From Trichobilharzia szidati (taxonomy: Eukaryota; Platyhelminthes; Trematoda; Strigeidida; Schistosomatidae): a stretch of DNA of 64,000 bases. Below are positions 43,676-57,300 of the stretch, in pieces. Both the position numbers and the translations under genes were made by a program. Below the pieces are notes generated by a model that worked only from the letters and a program-made list of their open reading frames with translations, was not told the origin of the DNA and searched no databases. Each line of letters opens with the position of its first letter. Position 1 is the stretch's first letter. The stretch lies in the NCBI GenBank assembly GCA_944472155.2, contig OX235279.1, positions 135,876,920 to 135,940,919 of the forward strand, given 5' to 3'.

Positions 43676-43965
43676 AGGAGGCAGCCTATGCGAATAATAA
43701 AAGATTTATTCTGGACACTGTTTATATAAAGTGCAGAATTTTTAGAGACATTTATTGTATAATATTTCCTCTTCATCCAGGATCTTCAAGTAAAATAGTA
43801 ATTGATAGCAGATCGTGTGGCATATTGTTGTCTAAATTGAAGCGTGAATCAATCACTTATGATAGTCCGTATTTGTCTCCTTCGAGAAATGCACGAAATT
43901 TGGTTGAAAGACAATTAAATGAGGTGCATAAGTACATTCTGAGACCCAGGGACATAAATAAATGA
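43676..43965 (+). CDS. Possible terminal exon, unknown protein
   Basis: I do not recognise the family. The frame runs from a splice-acceptor-like TTTACAACAG (exon from 43676) to TGA at 43963-43965, about 96 residues. It contains KIVIDSRSCGILLSKLKRE and a basic, polar C-terminus SPSRNARNLVERQLNEVHK. Composition looks protein-like rather than AT-random, and it does not match any repeat in the window. No partner exon could be assigned. Confidence 0.3.
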
Positions 43966-44079
43966 TTAAAGACTGCAGGTAGTTAGTTTTATCTTTCAGG
44001 CAGTGGCAAATTGTACTGAAAAACTTAGGAACAGTTATCTCATGTGTTGGGATATAGCATCATCAAACTGGAGCCGGTT

Positions 44080-44565
44080 TGGAAGCCTGCTGCACTCACT
44101 ATAAAGAACAAGATTCGGATTTTCAACGCCAATGTTAAGTCACCCCTTCGATATGAGTCAGGAACTTGGCTCTAGTGTCACGAACAGCATTTCCCACAGG
44201 CTACGGTTGACTTTTATCAGTAACTGCCTTCACTTTATGTAGAAGATCTAATGGCCAGAAAGAATCAGCAGCAGGAAATTATGGTAACAAACTAACTAAG
44301 CACCAGTCCTTCAATAAATAAGAAGTAAATGGAGGTGGGTAGGACACAGGCTAAGGCGACTGTCGAATGACATTGCGTGCCATGTTGTCTCTTGAGTGAA
44401 ACCCTCACGGTAAACGACAGGCGAGTCGTCCGAGGGTGATATGGAGGAGATTATGGGCAATCATAGACCCAGTTGAAGAGGACAGCAGAAAATGGAACAA
44501 AGTAGAGATATGTTGTTGAAGCCATATGTTCCGGTCGAAACTCAAGGAAACCATAATAATAACAA
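44080..44565 (+). pseudogene. RTE-type LINE relic, 3' part
   Basis: Plus-strand match to the end of RTE. KNKIRIFNANVKS is readable at about 44105-44140, followed by broken pieces equivalent to SETW, the linker and GRPRVTW (CGAGTCGTCCGAGGGTGATA). The 3' end has TTGAAGCCATATGTTCC and an AATAATAAC tail. Frameshifts and stops are numerous. Confidence 0.7.
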
Positions 44566-45397
44566 ATGGGATATACTGTACCATACGACTATGCTTTTTC
44601 TCAAGTTTAGTGGGAACTTGCGAAAAAGCAGGTTTTAACCTTTTTTAACACTGGTGAAGGTCAACAGTACTAGTAGAAGTTATATTTTAACAGATTAAAC
44701 CAAAGTGTACAAGAGAAATTATATGCAAGATAATGGTGGAGATTTTTGGTAGCCTGAGTGATCACAATGACAGAAGTCTTAGTTGAGTATACACATATTA
44801 GATTTCGCCGGAAATGTTAAAATTACCTCTTACGCTTTTATTGAAATATCAACATAAACTAAAGGATTTTGTTTGCTTTTCTGACTTGAATAGAGTTGAT
44901 TATGAACTACAGTTATGACATTAAACATTCTCAGTGACTTATCTGAAAATGAGGTACCGTGACTAGAATATTCAGTAAGAAATTAATTTATATAGGATGT
45001 AAAACCAGTATATCGAAGGTTGTATACGCCTGATATTCTTATTTACTCATAAAAACTCAGTCACTGAACATAGATAAATCAGTATTTGAGGTCTATGTAG
45101 GTTACTGATACATTTGTAATTAAGTTTAAGGACAGTCAGATACTGTGAACTTATTAGTTGTTACACATAGAAATTCTGCATTTATAGGTTTTATTGTCTA
45201 TGGATTTAGAGTATAACAAATGCTCCTACATCTCTGAGTTCATTTACTCTTACACAATGCCAATTAATTGGTAGCCTAGAGGTTTATTGAGGTAAACATT
45301 TTGATATTTTGCTTATAGTTGTTACTAGATTTCACACAAATCATGAATTTAGTAAATAGTGTATTTTCTCTTTTCGACTTATCTTATAGTCACTATT
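44566..45397. other. AT-rich spacer
   Basis: Nothing recognised. Confidence 0.4.
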
Positions 45398-45752
45398 ATT
45401 ATTATTGTTCCCTTGGGTTCCTAATGGAACATACGGCTTCAACTGGACGTCTTCACTTGTTTCTGTCTTCTGCTGTACTTCTCACCTGCATCCATGTTTG
45501 TCCATACTGTTTCAGTTCCTCATCACACGATTTCCTCCATGTCACCCTTAGACGTCACACTCGCCGCTTCTCTTTCGGGTTCCACTCGAGCTATGGCCTG
45601 ACGTGCGATGTCACCCAGCGGCCTCCTCAGCGAGTGTCCAATCCATCTCCACTTTCTCCTGCATATTTGTTGAGCGATTGGTTCTTGTTTTGTTTGTTCC
45701 CATAGTTTCTTGTTGGTGATTCTTTCCGGCCATCTGGTCTTGAGTATAGATT
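45398..45752 (-). pseudogene. RTE-type LINE relic, 3' end
   Basis: Minus-strand copy of the last 350 bp of RTE, including CAACAAATATGCAGGAGAAA, the CACTCGCTGAGGAGGCCGCT region, and a 3' end with AATAATAATAATAG. It meets a plus-strand 5' RTE fragment (45785-46195) head to head. Confidence 0.7.
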
Positions 45753-45784
45753 ACTAGGTCACTAGTATTCTAGCCGGTCCCAAG

Positions 45785-46195
45785 CCCGGATAAAGAGGGA
45801 GGGTTGGGGCGTGGTGCTAGCAACTCCACCCCCAAAACTTAACCAAATTGCTACTAAAACTTCAACGCACAAACATATCAAAAATTCTAAAAGTACAAAC
45901 AATGACCTTATTTTTCGCTGGAATCGGGGAAGTGAAATGACGCAGGCTGGTGAAAGCCTTCAAGAAGCCAGTCAGCCGATGTGCCTTCTTTCGATGAAAG
46001 CGAAAATAAGGATGGGGACGTAGAATATTCGTACAATGTACGAAACTGGAAAGGCTGCTCAGGTAGCCACAGAAATGAGAAGATAAAAAATAGAAGTGTT
46101 GGGAATCTGCGAGAGCAGATGGAAGGGATGTGGAAGGAGCCAACTATCAGCTGGAGAGACAATAATCTACTCCGAAAAGTCACTATAATCAAACC
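45785..46195 (+). pseudogene. RTE-type LINE relic, leader and endonuclease start
   Basis: The leader part (45803-45870, GGGGCGTGGTGCTAGCAACT then GCTACTAAAACTTCAA) matches the LINE leader and the chimeric SINE body. From about 46015 it encodes, with frameshifts and stops, the beginning of the endonuclease: equivalents of NVRTMYETGKAAQ and GICESRWNG. It ends within the domain. Confidence 0.65.
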
Positions 46196-48689
46196 TTAAA
46201 TATTTTATACATCATAGAAATAAAACAGGGACATTAGTTTTAAAATCCACCCCAAAAGCATATGTATCTATGAAATGACTTTCATTAAAGAACAGGTATC
46301 TGCAGTACTAAAGCGATTAATTTCTCCCTTGTGTTAATGCATCTTATGAGAAACTGTAACACTGTGACTGCCCAGATGTCAAATAATCTTTCTGTTTGTA
46401 TACCAAAGGTATTTCACCATTACTGGTAAAAATAAAGATCATGGGTTAAATGTTCTAAAATTTATTTGTCTTTCTCAAAGCATTTGATACGTCAAGAGAA
46501 ACTGGGATTTCCTCAGCAAGATTACTCTTCAGATTTAGTGAAAGGTTATTTAAACGTACACGGGCTTTATAGGAATACATACCTTATCACCAAAATAAGC
46601 ATTTACTGAAAATATCTGTATGACAATTACCAAAAACTCTGATATTTTATGTTGTTATACACTGGCACTTGAAAGAATCTTTCACTACAGAATTATCTAA
46701 AACCAGAAACTGCCGCCGCATATTGTAAACAGACTGCATGATTTTCACTTAGTCTCTTCCTTTCAGTAAGATCGATCTCAAAGAGATAAAAGAATGTGTG
46801 GCATATCTTCTAATGTATGCATGCGTAATTATATCATTTTCTTAGCAAAATAAAACATAAGCGCCCGTTGTGTACATCAATATTTCATTACTTGAAAAAG
46901 TATCAACTTATTTCATTTGTGTTAATTAAAATTAGACTACAGAATTATTCAAGCATTAATTCATATTCAAACACATTCAGAGAGACAAATGAAAGAATTC
47001 TTGAGTAATTTAAAATTTCCTTTAAAATTAGCATTTTTGAAAAAACATAGTTAAAATATTGAAAAGATTCTAAAAGCAGAAAACTAAAGAATAAACTAGA
47101 TATAAGTACAGAAGTAGTTACTGCGGTAAAATTAATTGTAAGACATGAAAGTAGAAAAGTAAGAATGTGAAATTTTGCTTTTTTCGTTGTACTTCTTTCG
47201 TTCGATTTCCCGAAGCATCTTTATTTATCTGTCTTATTTGTATACCTCAATATGCATTTGACTCACACAGTGTCATGTTGGTTGTTATAAGCCTGTTCAT
47301 AACTGCTGAATTATATCACTTTGCTAAGCAATTCTCGATAATGGACTACTAATGGGCACCAAAAATTATTCTGCATAAAAGCTGTTTTCTATCTGCATCA
47401 GGAGCAATTTATAGCTGAAATCTTTTTAGAACAATCTGAAAGTGTTTGTAATTAAACTTCAAATTAGAAAAATGCATTTCAATACTATTGACTTAAAGAA
47501 AAAAACCAAGAGGATGTGATTTATCACGAAAAGTTTAGTAAATTAATTAATACGAAAAAATAAGACTTTTAATGAACTACAAAATTTTTTTCTCTATTTC
47601 TGAATTAATCTCATGAAGCAATTGTTAAAGAAAAGTCAAGAACATACGGTACACACTTCAATCACGTGGACACTTTCTTATTTTTATCTATCTTGTAGAA
47701 GGATACTTTCAACTGCAAAGTGACATGTCATATTTGCTACAGGTTGAATGACGGTAAGCAGAATTAGCTACTAAGATAATTCATACATGCTGTATACATT
47801 CTTTGAAGTGCAGGGTTTTTACTACAGGCTGGAGTTAGGATTCGTGATGTCTGCTTTCATATCACATATTGTGCCATTTCACAAAACAACTCAGACAGTA
47901 CATTTCTAAAATATTAATATAGATTTGAGAATAATTCTTCTTGTTGTTGTACAGAAATCAGTATGAGTTCTTATTTCTGTCGGTCAACATGGAATTCAAC
48001 AGTGAATCCTTAGGTTTGTTTATGAATGGATCTATGAATCTATAGAGACATTCTTTGAGAAGTTAGGGTATTTCTTTTATGTTACACAGGTTACCGTAAA
48101 ACAACTCATTGTATTATTATATTCTAATGTGGTCAACAACTATTTACAGTGATCTCAATACAGCGGAAATCTTATTATACTAAGTTTGGTTATACTTTAA
48201 ATCTCTGTAGCATTCTGAGGTATTTATTTCGGCGGTGAAAGAAAACTAAATATTCAATAAATAATCACGGAAACAAAACCTACTTATTATCTATTTTTCG
48301 AACTTTTAAACAAAACAAGCCTATACTCTGGCAGCATGAAAATATGCTGCATTTTGAACATTGTACTATAAAACATTGTCTCAGTTGAACCATTCAAAAC
48401 GACATTATTTAAAAACAAAATATGTCAAAACATCACTTCAGTTATTTATCAGACTAAAATCGAAGGTTTCATACACTTGGTTCACTTGATAAATTTCGAA
48501 TTTTTACACATACCCACACTTCAAAAATGAATAAACAGAATTGAACCTAACTAATTCCTACATCAAACTGATATTTAAAATGCTTTTTTTAAGTTTGGGA
48601 GTAATGTTGACTCATTCACTTTCATTTGACTGCTTCTGACAGTGTTTGTCATTTGGAAGTGTCTCTCCCAATTACTCTAAAATATAAAT
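46196..48689. other. AT-rich stretch
   Basis: No gene or shared repeat was recognised over 2.5 kb. Confidence 0.4.
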
Positions 48690-49235
48690 AGAGCGACCAC
48701 CAACCAGTCCTATCGGCGGACAACTGTCCTCTTACCTGACCTGGTAGACAGCATCGGTCATAACTTCTCACCGCAGCTCCAGGTGAGTTCCTGTTTACAG
48801 CCAGTAACTAGTGAGCATCGAATTAATTTTCAGTGGTCAGTTTGCAGAGATCTGGTTGGTTACAGGTTACAGAACCATTGGAAAACCTGGGACAGCTGTC
48901 TCGTCCATCTAGTTTGGGACTCTTCGGCATTCACCAAGAGTTCCGATCCGAGACCTTTCAGTTACGTTGGAAGCTCGTAGACAGTGCAGCCACTGAGACC
49001 CGATCTGATGACCCATGTATTCCAACTCCTACGAATTTGCCAAATGTTCTACGAGTTCCCTTCGAAACTGAAAGGTCATAGGTTCGAATCCCTGTGGAAT
49101 CACACTTCTGAGGAGTACTAAACTAGGAGGAAACAGCCATCTAGTACTCATAGTTTATTAAATATTTTTTGACCGGTTTCACCTCGTGATGAAACCTTTA
49201 ACCAATCAAACCCCTGCAAACCAAAGTATGCTAAT
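48690..49235. repeat. Composite repeat with two hammerhead SINE halves in opposite orientation, copy 2
   Basis: The left third matches 37045-37230. Then 48860-49000 (minus orientation) and 49055-49230 (plus orientation) are two SINE halves facing each other. The plus half has a tRNA-like box B GGTTCGAATCCC (49083-49094) and a ribozyme block CTGAGGA ... GGAAAC with changed stem bases. The minus half has CCGAAGA ... GACGAGAC. Neither core is fully canonical. Confidence 0.6.
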
Positions 49236-49904
49236 TATTTTCCGGAAATTCTTTATTTGAATAAAACGTGATTTTAAAAATTGCAACCTACAAAAATGTT
49301 GTGATATAAATTAATTGAATTTTCTTGCATTATTGACGTGTTTTGAACAATATGCTTCATATTTAGGAGCAGAGAATTCAGACATCTTGATTTCCTGCAC
49401 TCATATTATCACGTAGGTATATCTTCAGGTTTTCAAACCAAACACCTAATTAATCTGCATCAAGACAAATCAAGTGGAAAATAGTTTTTACGGATTTGGT
49501 GAAAATGTGTGTTTTTACAGTATTTTACGAATTTTCTCATCACATCATTATTAATCTTTAAGAGATTAAAGTGTTCAGTGAAGTAGTTTAATTATTCTCC
49601 TTTCTTATTATCTGCGTGTATCGTTTTTCCACAAGTGTACTACGTTATAAATATCGTTACATTTTTCCACTGGGAACTACAGTAGATCGATATGAAATTT
49701 AATTTGAAAATTTCGTATTCACTAGCAAACAATATACCTATTTTTAATTTTTAAAGTTTTCTATTGTTATTTCAGTTTTGCTAACGACCAGTGGCATCAC
49801 TAATTATCCTTCCGATTTCTGTGCTATATCTTTTAAAAACCATACACTTCTCGGAGTGAAGGGAAGTGCGGAATAGATTCTTAAACTGAACAAGACATTT
49901 TAAG
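49236..49904. other. AT-rich spacer
   Basis: Nothing recognised. Confidence 0.4.
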
Positions 49905-50350
49905 TTTGACCACGGATTGATATCACTTAGAGAACCATAGAAAACCAGGGAGTCTGAATAACTTTTTCGTTCGCCTAGTTTGGTTCTTATTGGCAGTATG
50001 CGCCCACCGGCTTTTTAACCCAGGACTTTCCGGTAACAAAGCAACGTTATTGACCATTCAGCCATAAGCATCCGACTCACTGTTCAGCCCAGGAATTCTG
50101 ACTTCCGCTAATTCGTGATTTTAGTGTGACTGGCGCCAGACAATGTCATCTGATGCGAGTGTCAATCTCCACTACCTACCGTATGAACCCTATTGGTCAT
50201 GACTTCACGCTAGAACTCCGGGAAACTTCGTCCTGCAACCAATCCAAAGCCAGCACGAAACAGCTGTCCAGTACTCCCTGGTTTTCAATGGTTCTCTAAT
50301 TGATGTCAGTCCTTCATGAAACTTGAGACAAATTAGATCCCTGCAAATAT
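49905..50350. repeat. Composite repeat with hammerhead SINE halves, copy 3
   Basis: A minus-orientation SINE half (49905-50060) is followed by the shared middle (about 50100-50235, GGCGCCAGACAATGTCATCT, ACTCCGGGAAACTT). A plus-orientation half CACGAAACAGCTGTCCAGTA and its 3' body to about 50350 complete it. The order matches 37040-37420 and 48690-49235. Confidence 0.55.
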
Positions 50351-50819
50351 CACTTCAAAACATTATAGTCAGCATTTACTTAAGTGATAACAAAATTGAA
50401 TGTAAACACATTGGTGCCATTATGCAAGAGTAAGACGATAAATGATCTCAGTCAATCTACTGAGAACAGAATAGTATTTAGTATTTTGCTAAGATCGCTA
50501 TTATGGCACTTACCCTAATAATACTATTCATGCGAAAACTATTTCCGCACAACCAGGTTCTCTTGATTAATTTTGACAAAGCAATAATCAACTCATTTGC
50601 AGGATAAAAGCAACAGATTATTCCACGGCTTTTCTCTCGACTGATAGACTAAAACCGACATTAGTTGCTATAAATGTAAATATATATGGATTGCATAATT
50701 CAAAAATTCATTTAATTCATAAGGTATAATAGTGGAACAAGAGATATGAATCCAAGATGGCTAATAATCTAACAACCAGAGTTTATCTGGACATACATAA
50801 TATGACGTAAATTTCGGGA
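50351..50819. other. AT-rich spacer
   Basis: Nothing recognised. Confidence 0.35.
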
Positions 50820-51140
50820 GAAGAGGGCGGGCTTGGAAAGATACTGTAAGTAAGAGTAAAAGTATAATGTAAACAAACAGTTACGTAAATTGGGAGGTTA
50901 CTAATGAATTTAGCTCAACGGGTGAAAATCAAAAGGAAACTGTGACGTAACAAATAATGTGAATAAAACAGAGACATCTAGGGTAGTGAGAGATTAACCC
51001 ATTCCTCCTCTACACAGAGGTTGCGTCATAATCGTTTGCTAGCAATGGCTTCTTCTGTGTATTCACTATTTCGATTTGACTGTTTACAACTGTATGTTCT
51101 GTGTCAGTCAAAAGCCTAAGGCATGCATTCGTAAACACTA
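50820..51140 (-). pseudogene. Degenerate PLE relic, endonuclease C-terminus
   Basis: On the minus strand about 51085-51000 reads with interruptions TEEAIASKRL, a stop, RNLCVEEEW. This aligns with the AEACAIRVYKPDLCVQEEM end of the copy at 42505. The following sequence to about 50820 resembles the T- and A-rich PLE 3' region. It is short and much decayed. Confidence 0.4.
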
Positions 51141-52634
51141 ACTTGCTTTTTGTACGAATATTATTTGTAATATGCTAATTGGTCACTCCTATTTCAGTCC
51201 CATGAATTGGTGTTGGCATGAACAGGTTACGTATCCACTCTAGACTGAATTAAATGGCCTAATTATTCTAGCTGGCTGCAAATGTCCGTTCTTGTAGGTG
51301 CTTCTTCTCCTTTTTACATTAGGCAAATAAATTCGGATCAGTTCTCAGCTATTACAAGCTCCAGTCTGAACGCTCCACCTCTCCTCTCTGAGACCTCCAT
51401 TCTCAAAGAGATTCGTTTCAATAATAATGATCTATTCTTCAGTTTTATTTTCTGAACATAATATCCCATTTAAGCGATTACTTATGTTAAGCCGGTTAGA
51501 TGTACAACCGCTTCAGGTTAAAATAACTCATTTCCTTTCTAAATACTAGATTTTATACATACAGTTTTTATGACAAAATTAAATGCCCTAAGGAAAGTGT
51601 CCGCTTATAAAGGAATTCGTTTCAATTTCATATTCACCATTCACGCCTAATTTGAATAATTAAATTAAACAATCACAATAAAACAATTATTTTTTCAGGT
51701 GAAGGGTTATTTAATTACAGATGTTATATAAAGATACATCGAAATTCCAGTCATGTTGAATCAGACCTTAAACATAAAAATAGAGTGAAATATGCTGTAA
51801 TCTGCGAAGCAGATTTTGATCTGATTCGACAAGTTCACCCCAACGATCAAAACCGACTCGTTGTGGCGTGAACGCAGGAAACCGATCTCTGCGTCCTACT
51901 GTAAAGCTGACAAAATGTTTTGAGAGACGCACAGTTAGAAAACGCTCCAAAGACAGCAAGAACACGATTATTCATGGTCATATCTATGTGTGACTCTATT
52001 CAACAACAATAATATCATCAAAACTCAGAATTACCTCAATAGCGTTGTTAGGCAGCTATACATCCAAGAGAACGTTCTAAGTAGTGTAAAACAAAATTGG
52101 TTAGGCAAAATTCAACTGTAAGAAGTGCCGTAGAATCAAGGAAAATGTTCCCAAAAAAGGCGGAATCAAAACTTTGTCCACAAGAAGCACACACCAACAG
52201 TTTCCGCAGACAGTCAAAAGCCAGAATGGCCCTAACTCACTCATACAAAATCACATCGTAAAACAACACATTATCAGTGTTTCGCACAACCAAATAGAGA
52301 AGCATAAAAATTAGAGATTAAACAGAGACAAAGAAAAATAATAAAAATCAAGTCAAAATATGATTCGCAAATATCAGAATCATGATACATGATCTTGGAG
52401 AAAAACGGGTAGTAAATACAAATTTAGCCGAAACATCCAAATAAGTATAAATATATCGTTCAGGAAGGATTTTCCAAACAATTGTCCCATTACAGTCATT
52501 AAAGCACTAAAATTAATCTAGTTCTTAAACATTCTTTTGTTTCTAAGGTAATTTCACTATTTACTGACGGATTACAAACTCATACCTGGCAGCAAAACAA
52601 GTAGGTGTAACTTTTCTATATTTTGTCCATTCCT
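51141..52634. other. AT-rich stretch, one weak open frame
   Basis: The only item of note is a minus-strand open frame at 51768-51965 with a protein-like segment (FPAFTPQRVGFDRWGELVES). I cannot place it in a family and see no convincing splice borders. The repeat fragment near 52409-52460 resembles 31685-31740. Confidence 0.3.
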
Positions 52635-52845
52635 CATGTTCCAGCTGGAACATAGAGCTTCAGGCTTTGAAGTTTGAGCGGTAACGGTGTTATTTACATG
52701 GGGTGAGGTTACTAGGCCTACGTCCAACATACCATGGTTGTTATTAGCCAGTAAAGTAAACTAAGTTTCGAAGTATGCCGGCGGGAATCAGACTAAGACT
52801 TCCCACGTGGCGGGCGAGCACTCTCAGGTCACAGTTCTGTTTATA
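52635..52845 (-). mobile_element. tRNA/RTE-chimeric SINE, degraded
   Basis: On the minus strand the head (about 52845-52780), body (TAGTAACCTCACCCCATGTA) and tail (CTGAAGCTCTATGTTCCAGC) keep the family order, but the tRNA boxes are heavily mutated. Confidence 0.55.
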
Positions 52846-54164
52846 TTGAAGCCGAAATTTAATTTAATACTTATATTGTCTAAAAATATATCCTATATTA
52901 AATCCGATTTATTTTCTCAGGGGAAACTTTGATTTTATTTCACCAGTTTCATTACAAACAACAGAATGACATAGCTAGTTGTTTGAATTTAACCTACAAA
53001 GGTATATTATCAGTCTATTTACCATGTTTACCTAATAACACTTGCTGAGTTCTTTTGTATCCTCTGCGAATGTCATTTGTTTAGCCTCAACATATCGAAA
53101 CTTTTGCTATTACTATAATTAATAATATTATAATCCCTTGTTTACATTCATAAACAAAGCTACGCTCTAGAAACAGATAGATGCTCAGCTTAAAAGTTAA
53201 TTTGCTGATTAGATATCTCTTTATAGATTATTTCTTGGTCAATGTATAAGTGTATTTATTTGTCGTCTTTCTTTAGTAAGGCTGAAATCTTACTGTTTAT
53301 TGAAAACAATAATAATGACTTAACCAGCCTAACCTTGCTTAAATGCTTCCAGTTTCATAAGAGCTTCTTTCCTAGTAGACACTCCTCTGCTCCTAAAACA
53401 AAGCTCTTTTTCACGTGTATTTATAACCAAAATACTCCAGTGACAAACAACAGTAACATTTTAAACTTTTTATCGTAATATAAATATCCACCACAAAACA
53501 ATGAAAATATTTAAATTGCTATAAATCAACAAAGTGCATTCACTGAATAAATCTGTAAATGAGAGACTAAATGCTGTTACTTATCCAATGTTTCTGGATG
53601 AAAAGTGTCCTCAGAACTGTATTATGAAGTGAACTTCAAGTCTTAATTATGTAATAATCTTAATAAAATTGTTCAGTTAGGTGGTTAGTATCTTTTGTCT
53701 CATATCTTTCCAGATCATTAAGATAATTTTATTGCAGTTGTATACTCCGATAAGAGTCGTCTGAGTTCAACTTCATTCCAGATAACGAATTGAGCTTTAC
53801 TTCATGGTGAATAAATTTTCTACGAACGAAATTATCCTTTTCCTTGGTGACCTTAGCTGTGACAAATACTACTCTTCAAGCAAATTTTTGATGACCGATC
53901 GTTGTGATCAGTATTTTCCTTCGGTAAAAGGATTTACTTTCTATGATTACCTGTTACTTTTTCATAGCTGCCTTAGAAATAATTCGTTCATCTTATAGCC
54001 ACTATTGTCATTATTATGACTGATCTGCTTTCCTCTTTAATCACTGGTACAAATGATTTTAAGATGGAATAAAGCATTTAAATTTAAATAGGGCATTTAG
54101 AAGAAAAAGATTACGTAACTTTATCATCCCGTAGTTTCATTAAATATCATGGTTTTTTATTTTT
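52846..54164. other. AT-rich spacer
   Basis: Nothing recognised. Confidence 0.4.
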
Positions 54165-54361
54165 TGTGTTCCGAGTGGAACATAGGGCTTCAAACTTGAG
54201 ATTTGAAGTTTCGTAGCAGTGGTGTTTTTTAAGGGGGTAGGGTTGCTAGCCTCACACCCAACCTTTCCTCTTTGTTGGAGATAAAGGTGTACGCCAATCG
54301 GGAATCGAGACTCGGGTGACATACCTGGCTGGCGACCATTCTACCTCTGGACCACCGGTTC
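54165..54361 (-). mobile_element. tRNA/RTE-chimeric SINE, full order kept
   Basis: On the minus strand the tRNA-like head (54361-54290) has a box A region TGGTCCAGAGG and a box B-like GAGTCTCGATTCCCG. The body (GTGAGGCTAGCAACCCTACC, CTGCTACGAAACTTCAAATC) and the tail GAAGCCCTATGTTCCACTCG follow. Confidence 0.65.
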
Positions 54362-57300
54362 ACTATTTATCATGATTCGCAACATTTTATTAATAAGGCA
54401 CGAGACAACTTTAATACCTAAACAATGTTTAAATAACGTGAACCATAGTCAAAAGTTGAAGTGCATTCTTTTTTGTACATAGTTTGATAGGAGAATAATT
54501 CACAGTGTTTTCAGCTGTAATAAGCGTGAGTTGGAGCAATGAAATAATCTGGGAAAAGTGGGGGAAAGTAAATGGTATGTTGCTGGATTAGTGAAATACA
54601 TTGAAGTAAACGTATCCTAATAACAGTCCACTCGTAATCCTTTATCTTTTGAATGACTTAATAATTTGCCGTTTACTTCCAATCATAGGATTCATTAGTG
54701 AAATTTCTCTGAATAACCAGCAATAAAGGTTCCACAGGAATACAGCGTATTTTGTGTTCCGTTTGATTCACAAGCCTCTTGTATGATCATTTATATATCA
54801 CGTCTGAAAGTAAAAAAACAAGAATAAAGATTGAAAAAATATGAGATTAAGGATGGACTAGTTTTTGGATACATTTATTCTAACGTATTTGAATAGCCTA
54901 GCAAAATGGTGTTTATTTTCAGGCTAGAATAAATGTATCCAAATACTAATTCACTCACAATCCTATATCTTTTGAATAACATGACATCATGCCATTTATT
55001 TTCAGTCATAAATGATGGAATAAACAGGTATCCTTTGAAGTTTTTGAAGTGGTATAGAGGTCAGTTATTTTCGAAGCCTACAACCTATCCGTTTCAAGGA
55101 AAATGTCTACATCAGATTACTTAATAAATAAATAAATAGTAGGATTTTAAGGTCGAGTGTAAATATGGTGATCACTGAAACTTACGAGTTTGCCCGACTT
55201 ATAATTATTGGGAACGTTAGAAACGTGCAGTACACAAGCCTCAACATTGCACAAGTGACTGTGTTGCCTCTCATCTATATGCCATTTTACATGTGTGTGT
55301 GTGTTGTCACACATGCACAGGAAGGAGTAGTCGCCCTTTACACATGAAGGTGTGAGGACATGTATCCGAAGGGCTTGAAAAGCAGCCGAATCGTAAAACT
55401 CAGAAGAACCTGTCTAGAAGGCTGCCAATTTCATCTGTAACAAAACCAATAATTCATATGAATCACAAAACTAATATCGAAACAGCTTTCAAAATTATCT
55501 ACAAAAACTGTCAGTGACTCGTACTGAAATAGGCTAGGGTGACAATGTTCCGTAAATTAAGCCTACCACCTCCTGTGTGTCAAGAAATAATTTATTATTG
55601 CCCTTAACCTTGGTAATTCTTTTTGTGATTTCACCAATGAGGATAATGTTAATTATCGTTTTTTGCTTAGATCCCTAATCATTTTGTTTATTTTAATTGG
55701 CGTTTTCATGTTAATAGATTTGACAAATGAATACCCCGATCAGATTGCTTGAAATGTAATACTCAAATATATCACGCTTTTCAAATAAGCTTGATCCTCT
55801 AATAACGCTATTCAAAAATATTAAAAAAAGTGTTTCTCACATTAAATTTATCAAATTTGTCCGAACTTCTTTATTGAGGTCGACGCATCAAACAGAAACT
55901 GTAAATAAAATTGGTGTTTTAGCTTTTACTAAGCCTTTTTATAAGTGTATTTGTGCGTACTTTGACGTATTTTCCCACTTAAAGGAAAATACTGTGCCTT
56001 TGTAAAGACATTAATTAGCTTATAACACTCTGATGACTTAGGCCTACAATTGAGAAAAATTGTAAGATCAGTGCTAAACGCCTAATGTAATCATGTGATT
56101 TATAAAAATGACAATGAAAAAACTTTCTGAATTGCATGAAACCTGTGGGCCGAAATGTGTTAATTCTCCACTCATCTGTTATGCCTTTCATTAAATATAT
56201 GCAGTTCGAAAAGGTTGATGAAGATATAATATCAGCACCAAAAGCTAAAGTCTTTACATGCTTTCGTAAAGCTCAACTGGTGATAAGACATTCTGCATCC
56301 GCATTGAAACTGCTGAAATATCTAAATGTTTATTAAAGGGCCTAGAGCATCGTACAACATTTTACTTTCTCGTGCATTGTAACTGTTTGGTGCACTTATA
56401 TTTATCTTCTTCAGCACAGTCACGTTCACAACAATGTACATATTTAATGTTATCCCGAAATAAACTAAGCAAATTTTAAACATCCCACTTTGAGTATTAA
56501 AAATTTAATTTGTTCTAATGGCGAACATTTATTATTTGATATTGTAGCGATCAACTAACTTGGAGTCTAACTTGATTTACAAAGAACTGTGATGCTGCTT
56601 AAAGCCTAACAATTTATTCTCATCTGTATTGTTTCATATGTCCTTTTTTACATTATGTTTGCTGTGTAGTGTTTTAAGATCGATCATCTATTTTTATCTT
56701 TCTGAATATTTATCTTTGTTGGTATTTTAAGCTGATAAACAGATAGCAAAGGCCTGTAATTTTTTTCCTCTTATTTCTGTGGATACGTACGGCCACTACA
56801 AGCTATACACACTATTTACTCGAAAGCGGTAAGATGTGTTTATAAACCGCTTTAAAATGCTTTAACTACGGAACCATGAAAAATAATTTTTATTCCATCT
56901 GGAAATAAATTAATAATACAGGTCACCGGTTTTGAAATGTATGCATGAACAGTTTATCATCCTATCGCAACTCATGTAATGGTGCCATGATCACGTCTAA
57001 GTTTCAGATAATATTTTGTTTTCAAAAACTCTGACCTTAATCTGATAAAATTTTGATAGCCATCAAATATTGGTATCAAGCTCTGTTCTTTTTTTACCTC
57101 ACCGTACTCATGTTTAAATAGATAATGGACAAAGTGGTGGTAAAGTTCTAGTTTGTATTACTTAAAAAATGTAAGTAATAGCATTTCACTGTATAAAGAC
57201 GATCTGTAGGTGTCTATTTCAAAAAGACTTTTATAATCATATTCGTTGAAACATGTGGTAAATATCCTGACAAATTTTCTCCTGCTGTTCGAAAAAAGTA

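Noticed and set aside
45319..45705. 128-codon plus-strand open frame
   Set aside because: Most of it is the antisense of an RTE 3' fragment; the same antisense peptide appears at 35899-36240.
51768..51965. Minus-strand open frame with protein-like PQRVGFDRWGELVES
   Set aside because: No family, splice border or second exon could be supported; mentioned only in the description of the surrounding stretch.
56029..56160. CTCTGATGACTTAGG and CCTGTGGGCCGAAATGTG as hammerhead boxes
   Set aside because: The two boxes are about 100 bases apart and cannot be folded together; each alone lacks partner stems.
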